11,058 nt of DNA from MWCM01 sp964558315 (GTDB lineage Bacteria > Patescibacteriota > UBA1384 > XYA2-FULL-43-10), in contig CAZLCL010000029.1 in assembly GCA_964558315.1 (NCBI GenBank), positions 1-11,058 of the forward strand, read 5' to 3'. Positions 7,076 to 11,058 of the stretch are shown here, in pieces. Made by a program: the position numbers and the translations under genes. A model generated the notes under the pieces. The model ran no database searches, was not told the origin of the DNA, and was given only the letters and a program-made list of their open reading frames with translations. Positions within the stretch are counted from its first letter, which is position 1. Each line of letters starts with the position of its first letter.

Positions 7076-7175
7076 NNNNNNNNNNNNNNNNNNNNNNNNN
7101 NNNNNNNNNNNNNNNNNNNNNNNNNNNNNNNNNNNNNNNNNNNNNNNNNNNNNNNNNNNNNNNNNNNNNNNNNNN
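7076..7175. other. Assembly gap, exactly 100 N
   Basis: A run of 100 N, the usual placeholder for a gap of unknown size. It separates two divergent genes that both lose their 5' ends here: the ABC ATPase to the left and UppP to the right. Missing coding parts alone (about 25 and about 65-75 residues) need close to 300 bases, so the true gap is probably larger than 100 and holds a divergent promoter region, possibly more genes. Confidence 0.97.
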
Positions 7176-7778
7176 GTATATTTATACTGGAATAGAATTA
7201 TTAAAAATCGAAATTTATTTATTAAAATATTAACCGCATTTTTGCCAACAGGAGTAATCGGTTTGGTATTATACACGTTGATAAAAGGCTATTTTCTAGA
7301 AAATTACTATATCATGGTTTGGGCTTTATTAATCGGTGGTGTTTTGATGCTACTTCTAGAACTGTATAATCTTAAAACGCACAGAGATAAAATTGAGGGT
7401 ATTGAAAATTTGAGCAATATGCAGTGTGTATTGATCGGAATTGCACAATCATTGGCTGTAGTGCCGGGCGTGTCTAGGGCCGCCGCTACGATTTTAGGTG
7501 GGCAAGCTCTTGGTATAAGTCGTAAAACAATTGTAGAGTTTTCATTCTTATTAGCTGTTCCAACAATGCTTTTTGCTACAGCGTATGACTTATTGAAAAA
7601 TGTTGAAATTATTAGCGTCTCTAATATTTCTAGCATGATTATTGGTATGGTTGTGTCGTTTTTTGTTGCAATATTATCAGTCAAATTTTTATTGCATTTT
7701 ATTCAAAAAAATAATTTTATTGTCTTTGGTATATATAGAATAATAATAGCGATAATATTTTTACAGCTGGTATTATGA
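7176..7778 (+). CDS. uppP: Undecaprenyl-diphosphatase UppP/BacA (5' end lost in assembly gap)
   Basis: The last 200 residues of a membrane phosphatase that turns undecaprenyl diphosphate into the monophosphate, recycling the lipid carrier for peptidoglycan and other wall polymers. The catalytic region SLAVVPGVSRAAATILGGQ (92-110 of the visible part) includes the PGVSR motif. EFSFLLAVPTM (121-131) is also diagnostic, as is the late FGIYRI. At least five membrane helices remain. UppP is usually about 265-275 residues, so roughly 65-75 N-terminal residues, including the first Glu-rich catalytic motif, are in the gap. The stop overlaps the next start as ATGA (7775-7778), so the two are translationally coupled. 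Confidence 0.93.
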   Translation, partial: VYLYWNRIIKNRNLFIKILTAFLPTGVIGLVLYTLIKGYFLENYYIMVWALLIGGVLMLLLELYNLKTHRDKIEGIENLSNMQCVLIGIAQSLAVVPGVSRAAATILGGQALGISRKTIVEFSFLLAVPTMLFATAYDLLKNVEIISVSNISSMIIGMVVSFFVAILSVKFLLHFIQKNNFIVFGIYRIIIAIIFLQLVL

Positions 7779-8413
7779 CTTTAAAAAGAAAAATTACATT
7801 TGTGTTTGCAATAATAATTTTTTTAGGATTGCTTTTAAGCGCATTTTTTATCATTAAAAATTATAGCGCAGGAGCTGATGAATTGTTTGATCGAGGGGAA
7901 GTAATCCACAAGATATCGTTAAAAAAAGATATTAACAAAGATAAGAACAAAGAAAAATTAACATTAACTGTGCATAAAAAAGATGATAACTATCGTAGTT
8001 TTTTGTCTGTGTCTAGTGGATATTTTGATAATAAAGAGGTGGAGTTGTTAGGGTTTGAGGAGGATTTGACATTTTGCCCAACAGCCTTTATTGAGGACAA
8101 CAATAAAAATTCATATGTCTGTTTGTTTGGCGAGGTGGGGGTTCACAGCGAAAACATCCAGTTTGTCAATTTACAAAGCCTGGAATTTGTTCCAATAATT
8201 AACAATAGCGGGGATAGCCTTAAAAATATTAGTTGCGATCTACCTTATTTTGAATTGCTTGAGAAAGATGGCCAGGAACAGCTCTACTTAGACAATAGAA
8301 ATTATGATAAAAACCCTTTGGTTGACATTATTAGAACTTATTATTATCTTGATAATGATGTCTTTAAATATTTGAAAAGCGAACAAATATCAACCGATGG
8401 CGATATAAAATAA
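7775..8413 (+). CDS. Membrane-anchored extracytoplasmic protein with a Ca-loop-like motif
   Basis: A 212-residue protein with a single N-terminal membrane anchor (about residues 7-28, preceded by KRK) and an exported domain. No lipobox is seen. I do not recognise a family. Residues 52-60 read D-I-N-K-D-K-N-K-E followed by a hydrophobic strand (KLTLTV), which resembles the calcium loops DxNxDxxxE of dockerin, FG-GAP and VCBS-like repeats; Lys replaces the usual Gly positions, so it may be degenerate. The rest looks beta-rich, with further acidic loops (EDNNKN, LDNRNYDKN). Three cysteines (C101, C116, C154) could be substrates of the thioredoxin encoded next. It overlaps uppP by four bases and lies 15 bases before the thioredoxin gene. 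Function unknown; export and operon placement suggest an envelope role. Confidence 0.75.
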   Translation: MTLKRKITFVFAIIIFLGLLLSAFFIIKNYSAGADELFDRGEVIHKISLKKDINKDKNKEKLTLTVHKKDDNYRSFLSVSSGYFDNKEVELLGFEEDLTFCPTAFIEDNNKNSYVCLFGEVGVHSENIQFVNLQSLEFVPIINNSGDSLKNISCDLPYFELLEKDGQEQLYLDNRNYDKNPLVDIIRTYYYLDNDVFKYLKSEQISTDGDIK

Positions 8414-8428
8414 AAGTAAGGAATTAAT

Positions 8429-8881
8429 ATGAATGGGAAAAAATTATTGGTTTTTTTAGTTAGCGCTTTTTTAATTATTGTAGTAGGCCTACTAATAATG
8501 TTTTATGTTGCTGGCAAGAAAAGCGACTCATCTTTAAGCGACGGTTCAAGCTTTGAGGAGGGTGATGTAGCTGGTGTAACAACGCAGGATTCTGCTCAAA
8601 ATAAGGCTTGGGTAGAGGGTTTAGCTAAAGCACTATCAGAAAAAGGCATGGTGCTTTATGGGGCGTATTGGTGCGGTCATTGTAATAACCAAAAAAAGCT
8701 ATTTGGAGATGCTGTTAAATATCTTGATTATGTCGAATGCGACCCTTCTGGAGAAAACTCCAATACTGAGGAGTGTTCAGCCAATGGTATAGAAGGATAT
8801 CCAACTTGGGTTTATCAGGGGCAAAAATATTCTGGGGAAAGATCGCTGGAAAAGCTGGCGCAAATTATCGGTTATAAATAA
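8429..8881 (+). CDS. Membrane-anchored thioredoxin-like protein (VKOR-associated type)
   Basis: A 150-residue protein with an uncleaved-looking anchor (about residues 6-28), a Ser/Asp/Glu-rich linker to about 60, and a thioredoxin-fold domain. The active site is WCGHC (81-85, C82/C85) after the strand MVLYGAY, and the cis-proline strand is GYPTWVY (123-129). A second cysteine pair, C104 in YVEC and C116 in EEC, flanks an acidic loop. This YVEC...C...GIEGYPTW arrangement is what I know from the thioredoxin domain fused to bacterial vitamin K epoxide reductases and its stand-alone relatives. It should make, break or relay disulfides outside the membrane. No VKOR/DsbB partner is in the window. 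Start: ATG with TAAGGA at 8417-8422. It closes the uppP transcription unit; no clear terminator follows. Confidence 0.88.
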   Translation: MNGKKLLVFLVSAFLIIVVGLLIMFYVAGKKSDSSLSDGSSFEEGDVAGVTTQDSAQNKAWVEGLAKALSEKGMVLYGAYWCGHCNNQKKLFGDAVKYLDYVECDPSGENSNTEECSANGIEGYPTWVYQGQKYSGERSLEKLAQIIGYK

Positions 8882-8999
8882 AAAAGTTAAAATGGCTACG
8901 ATTTGTGAAATTATCAGCTGATAGATGAAATGAATAGTGCTATAAACAATAAATATTAATAATCATAGCTATTACGACTCTTGTAATCAGTCAAAGCGC

Positions 9000-9039
9000 T
9001 TGACAATCAATCTAGCCTCAAAATACAATGTGATTGTAT
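9000..9039 (+). promoter_or_regulatory. Strong promoter with overlapping palindrome, upstream of zinc-ribbon gene
   Basis: TTGACA (9000-9005) is a perfect -35 box, followed after 18 bases by TACAAT (9024-9029), a five-of-six -10 box. The -10 box lies in a perfect inverted repeat, ATACAAT-GTG-ATTGTAT (9023-9039), centred near the expected transcription start. That position suits a repressor operator. The predicted leader is about 40 bases and contains two Shine-Dalgarno-like sequences (9047-9053 and 9062-9070). Confidence 0.68.
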
Positions 9040-9075
9040 GAAAATTAGGAGGTATTTAGAGAGGAGGTGAAAAGA

Positions 9076-9222
9076 ATGGCTCAAGCATATTGTGTAAAGT
9101 GTCGCGCTAAAGTTGAGATGCAAAATCCAGAAGCGATTACCATGAAAAATGGCAAACCAGCAACCCGAGGTGTCTGCCCAAAATGTGGCACAAAGGTTTT
9201 CCGAATTGGTAAAGCCGCTTAA
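9076..9222 (+). CDS. DUF5679-type zinc-ribbon protein, 48 residues
   Basis: A 48-residue basic protein. It carries CVKC near the N-terminus (C6, C9) and CPKCG near the C-terminus (C34, C37), a classic four-cysteine zinc ribbon. The middle reads KNGKPATRGVCP, and the pattern AYCVKCRAK...GxCPxCGTKVFRI is what I know as DUF5679, a short protein of unknown function common in CPR and some other bacteria. The start is fixed by an almost ideal AGGAGGTGA (9062-9070) with AGGAGG ending eight bases before the ATG; this is the strongest ribosome site in the window. It stands alone, with its own near-consensus promoter and intrinsic terminator, which suggests high expression. Nucleic-acid or ribosome binding is a reasonable guess for a basic zinc ribbon but is not shown. 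Confidence 0.87.
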   Translation: MAQAYCVKCRAKVEMQNPEAITMKNGKPATRGVCPKCGTKVFRIGKAA

Positions 9223-9249
9223 GAAAACATTTTTGTTTTTGATAGATGA

Positions 9250-9293
9250 CAAAATGCCCTTTCTAGAACAATCTGAAAGAGGCATTTTGTTTT
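9250..9293 (+). terminator. Intrinsic terminator of the zinc-ribbon gene
   Basis: CAAAATGCC (9250-9258) pairs with GGCATTTTG (9281-9289); inside it CTTTC and GAAAG extend the stem with one bulged base. TTTT follows at 9290-9293. It begins 27 bases after the zinc-ribbon stop codon. Confidence 0.82.
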
Positions 9294-9380
9294 AAAATTG
9301 GAAAAATTATAATTGTTACGCAAATATCAACTAGTAACTGGATAATAATTTAAATTTCAAATAATGCAACAATAAATCAT

Positions 9381-9416
9381 CACAACGAAATGAAACGATC
9401 GTTTCATATCGTTGTG
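9381..9416. repeat. 36-base near-perfect palindrome
   Basis: The left half (9381-9398, starting CACAACGA) and right half (9399-9416, ending TCGTTGTG) are reverse complements except for one pair. The centre ATGAAACGATCGTTTCAT is an 18-base perfect palindrome with no loop. It lies in the 320-base stretch without an intact gene (9223-9542), which otherwise holds only the zinc-ribbon terminator. GGTTTCTT follows on the plus strand, so a second terminator is possible, but the lack of a natural loop suits a dimeric DNA-binding protein or a recombination site equally well. Confidence 0.7.
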
Positions 9417-9542
9417 GTTTCTTAAGGAATCGGGTTGGTCTAAATAAAAAGCGTTAATAAAAATTCAGGGAAAAATATTTTCACTCTGATCTTTTGCTTC
9501 TACCCAATATTTCACCTCCTGTCTATGTGAGAGCTAAGTGCA

Positions 9543-9929
9543 TTACGTTCTTTGGAGACTCTGGCTGATGCTGACAAAATCCGCAATAATGTTCTCTAGA
9601 GTTATGGGTATCCAGCCATACTGGCTAAACCAGTCAATCTTGTACAGATGGAGTAGCTCAAGTAGCGCTTTGCCAAAGATTTCGTGCGTTGGGTAGTCGC
9701 GGAGTTGCAAGTTACAGCCATGTCTTTGAGGCCGTAGCGGTGCAGGCGCTTGAAGCCACGTGCATCTTCCTCATTACCGAAGATCAGGGACTTAAGCCTT
9801 TTTGTGCAACGTCATCTCGGTATGGGTGGCCAAGTAGGCCTGATCAAGCGTGGATGCGCCACTACTGAACAACTCAGCGAGCCTAATAGGCCCACTCATG
9901 ATGTGTCGCCAATCCTCTTGAGTTATTAT
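9543..9929 (-). pseudogene. Broken small gene downstream of purL, two frameshifts, function unknown
   Basis: Three minus-strand frame segments join into a plausible protein of about 129 residues. Segment A (9929 to about 9800) reads ITQEDWRHIMSGPIRLAELF and on to EMTLHK. Removing one base from the A5 run at 9799-9803 moves into segment B, LKSLIFGNEEDARGFKRLHR then YGLKDMAV. A second shift near 9711-9722 leads to segment C, LQLRDYPTHEIFGKALLELL, HLYKIDWFSQYGWIPITLEN, IIADFVSISQSLQRT and stop TAA (9543-9545). A strong site AAGGAGG (9933-9939) sits just upstream, but the codons at start distance are ATA (9929-9927 and 9926-9924); the first ATG (9899) is too far from it. I recognise no family. 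It is either a decayed gene or a region with sequencing or assembly errors; the clean protein-like character of all three segments argues that it was once coding. Confidence 0.55.
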
Positions 9930-9973
9930 GGTCCTCCTTAATATATACTGAATTGCCCGGCAATAGGCAACAG

Positions 9974-10011
9974 AAAACAAACAGCCTCCTGTCCGTGGAG
10001 GAAGGAGGCTG
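9974..10011 (-). terminator. Intrinsic terminator of purL
   Basis: On the minus strand, CAGCCTCCT and AGGAGGCTG (plus coordinates 10003-10011 and 9982-9990) form a nine-pair stem with a twelve-base loop, followed by TTTGTTTT (9974-9981). It begins 36 bases after the purL stop codon and separates purL from the broken gene. Confidence 0.85.
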
Positions 10012-10047
10012 CGGGTCGCAAGGACTTGGGGTAAGTCCTCTTCGGTG

Positions 10048-11058
10048 TTAGGAGTAATGCTCCATACACCAGGTGAAAGCGTTCTGGAAGATGGTCAGCC
10101 AGGGGCTGGCCGCAAGGGTGGTCCGCCAATCGTCGGGCATCCATGGCCACTGGCGGAGGAGAAATGTCCGTTCGGGGTGATTCATCATAGCCGTGTGTCT
10201 CCCGTCGGGAGAACAGAGCGATGTCATACCCATCACGGAACCGTTCGGGTTGAAGGGGTAGTCCTCGGTCGGAGACCCATCGGGGCCGACGTAGGAGAGC
10301 GGGGCCAGCTTCTGGTCGATGACCATTTGCATGATCTCCGTATCAGGGAAGTGCAGACGGCCTTCTCCGTGGGCTACCCATGTGCCAAGACGTGAGTCAA
10401 TCATGTTCTTGAACAGGATCGAAGGGCTTTCGTTGACTTGCACGGTTACCCAGTCGCGACGGAAACGCCCGTTCAGGTTGAGGATGAAGCGAGGCTGTTG
10501 AGCATCTCCAAAGCGGGGCGAGTCACCGGCATAGCCGGGTACCCAGCCTAGTAGCGCCATGAACTGGCAGCCGTTGCACACACCCAGCGACCAGGTATCA
10601 GGCCGCTCGTAGAAGTCGCGGAACTGCGAGGCAAGAGTCGGGTTGAAGCGGATCATACCGGCCCAGCCCTTGCCTGAGTCCAGGACGTCGCGGAAGGAGA
10701 AGCCACCAGGGAAGATCAAGCCTTGGAACTGGCGCGTGTTTGCGGCGCCGTTGGCCAAGTCTTCCATGTTGACATCCCAGACTTTGAAGCCTGCCCTCAT
10801 TAGCGCTGCCTTCATCTCTCTGTCACCGTTGCTACCCGGTGCCCTGACCACTGCCACCGTCGGCAGGTCGTCATTGTGGACGACGTTGATGTAGGCGAGG
10901 GCGAAGTCGACGGGCTGGTAGGTAAGGTGATATGGAGGGGGTGTCAGCAGGTGCTTGATTGCCGCCCTCTGTGCGTTGATACACTTCGGGTTGATGCGCT
11001 CTTTGGCCAGTTCGAAACTGGTCTCTTCCCAGATGTCGCGAAGTTCGGTCATGGTGCA
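10048..11058 (-). CDS. purL: Phosphoribosylformylglycinamidine synthase, C-terminal glutaminase part (partial)
   Basis: The C-terminal third of a long, single-chain FGAR amidotransferase, which converts FGAR, glutamine and ATP into FGAM in purine synthesis. The frame is open to the window edge, so the ATG at 11052 is internal and the N-terminal and synthetase domains lie beyond. Counting from that Met: LRDIWEETSFEL (4-15) is the end of the synthetase part; the class-I glutaminase domain starts at VAVVRAPGSNGDREM (66-80), with FPGGFSFRDVLDSG (114-127), the nucleophile C159 in GVCNGCQF, and H292/E294 in NHPER. The triad is complete, so the domain looks active. It ends normally with IFQNAFTW. 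Its codons are much richer in G and C than the rest of the window. The long form is typical of proteobacteria and eukaryotes, while CPR bacteria mostly lack purine synthesis, so transfer or contamination should be considered. Confidence 0.95.
   Translation of the reverse strand, partial: CTMTELRDIWEETSFELAKERINPKCINAQRAAIKHLLTPPPYHLTYQPVDFALAYINVVHNDDLPTVAVVRAPGSNGDREMKAALMRAGFKVWDVNMEDLANGAANTRQFQGLIFPGGFSFRDVLDSGKGWAGMIRFNPTLASQFRDFYERPDTWSLGVCNGCQFMALLGWVPGYAGDSPRFGDAQQPRFILNLNGRFRRDWVTVQVNESPSILFKNMIDSRLGTWVAHGEGRLHFPDTEIMQMVIDQKLAPLSYVGPDGSPTEDYPFNPNGSVMGMTSLCSPDGRHTAMMNHPERTFLLRQWPWMPDDWRTTLAASPWLTIFQNAFTWCMEHYS

Noticed and set aside
6221..7276. Open frame of 351 codons running through the N gap on the minus strand
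   Set aside because: The part beyond the gap is antisense to uppP; continuity depends on the arbitrary 100-base gap length.
7002..7778. Plus-strand frame joining antisense of the ABC ATPase with uppP through the N gap
   Set aside because: The part before the gap is a shadow of the ATPase gene. Only 7176-7778 is real UppP sequence.
8911..8925. ATCAGCTGAT palindrome after the thioredoxin gene
   Set aside because: Only ten bases, no T-tract and not near a promoter; expected by chance.
9007..9285. Minus-strand 92-codon frame opposite the zinc-ribbon gene
   Set aside because: It is antisense to the zinc-ribbon gene and its terminator and lacks a ribosome site; the plus strand has a perfect ribosome site, promoter and cysteine motifs.
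9750..9941. Plus-strand 63-codon frame in the region of the broken gene
   Set aside because: No ribosome site and unnatural composition; the minus-strand segments look far more protein-like.
10045..10395. Plus-strand frame of 116 codons opposite purL
   Set aside because: A shadow of the GC-rich purL gene, which has full catalytic motifs on the minus strand.

Overview
The window is compact, AT-rich bacterial DNA read with the standard code: short intergenic gaps, weak or absent Shine-Dalgarno sites at several genes, and many small conserved genes. The gene mix (a short AMMECR1/radical-SAM pair, a DUF5661-like protein, a 48-residue DUF5679-like zinc ribbon, a membrane-anchored thioredoxin of the type fused to VKOR, a lone TsaC) suggests a Patescibacteria/CPR genome, probably metagenome-assembled. 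This is inference from gene content, not a database match. A run of exactly 100 N (7076-7175) shows it is a scaffold.

Layout. 1-514 (+): the end of a sensor histidine kinase, then a small LiaI/LiaF-like two-helix membrane protein. 683-1294 (-): a PolB-type 3'-5' exonuclease, divergent from 1376-2863 (+), the AmmeMemoRadiSam pair (radical SAM enzyme and AMMECR1). 2872-4380 (-): TsaC/Sua5, then DUF5661 and a YdjM-like membrane hydrolase; the last two form a tight pair. 4447-5027 (-): an unrecognised 184-residue protein on a higher-GC patch with a 13-bp hairpin over its stop codon. 5105-7075 (-): a two-gene ABC-2 exporter (ATPase then permease), its ATPase start lost in the gap. 7176-8881 (+): UppP (start lost in the gap), a membrane-anchored protein with a Ca-loop-like motif, and a thioredoxin, in one run. 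9000-9293 (+): a near-consensus promoter with an overlapping palindrome, the zinc-ribbon gene and an intrinsic terminator.

From about 9500 to the end the composition changes to clearly higher GC. This part holds, on the minus strand, the C-terminal glutaminase part of a long single-chain PurL, its intrinsic terminator, and behind a strong Shine-Dalgarno site a small gene broken by two frameshifts. It is either transferred DNA or an assembly chimera.

Functionally most of the window is housekeeping and envelope biology: tRNA t6A modification (TsaC), lipid-carrier recycling (UppP), export (ABC-2), extracytoplasmic thiol chemistry (thioredoxin) and envelope sensing (kinase plus LiaI-like). I found no CRISPR array, tRNA, rRNA or insertion sequence. 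The best leads for novelty are the truncated AmmeMemoRadiSam pair without an adjacent Memo gene, the UppP/Ca-loop/thioredoxin operon, the unknown 184-residue protein, and the broken gene next to purL at the composition break.
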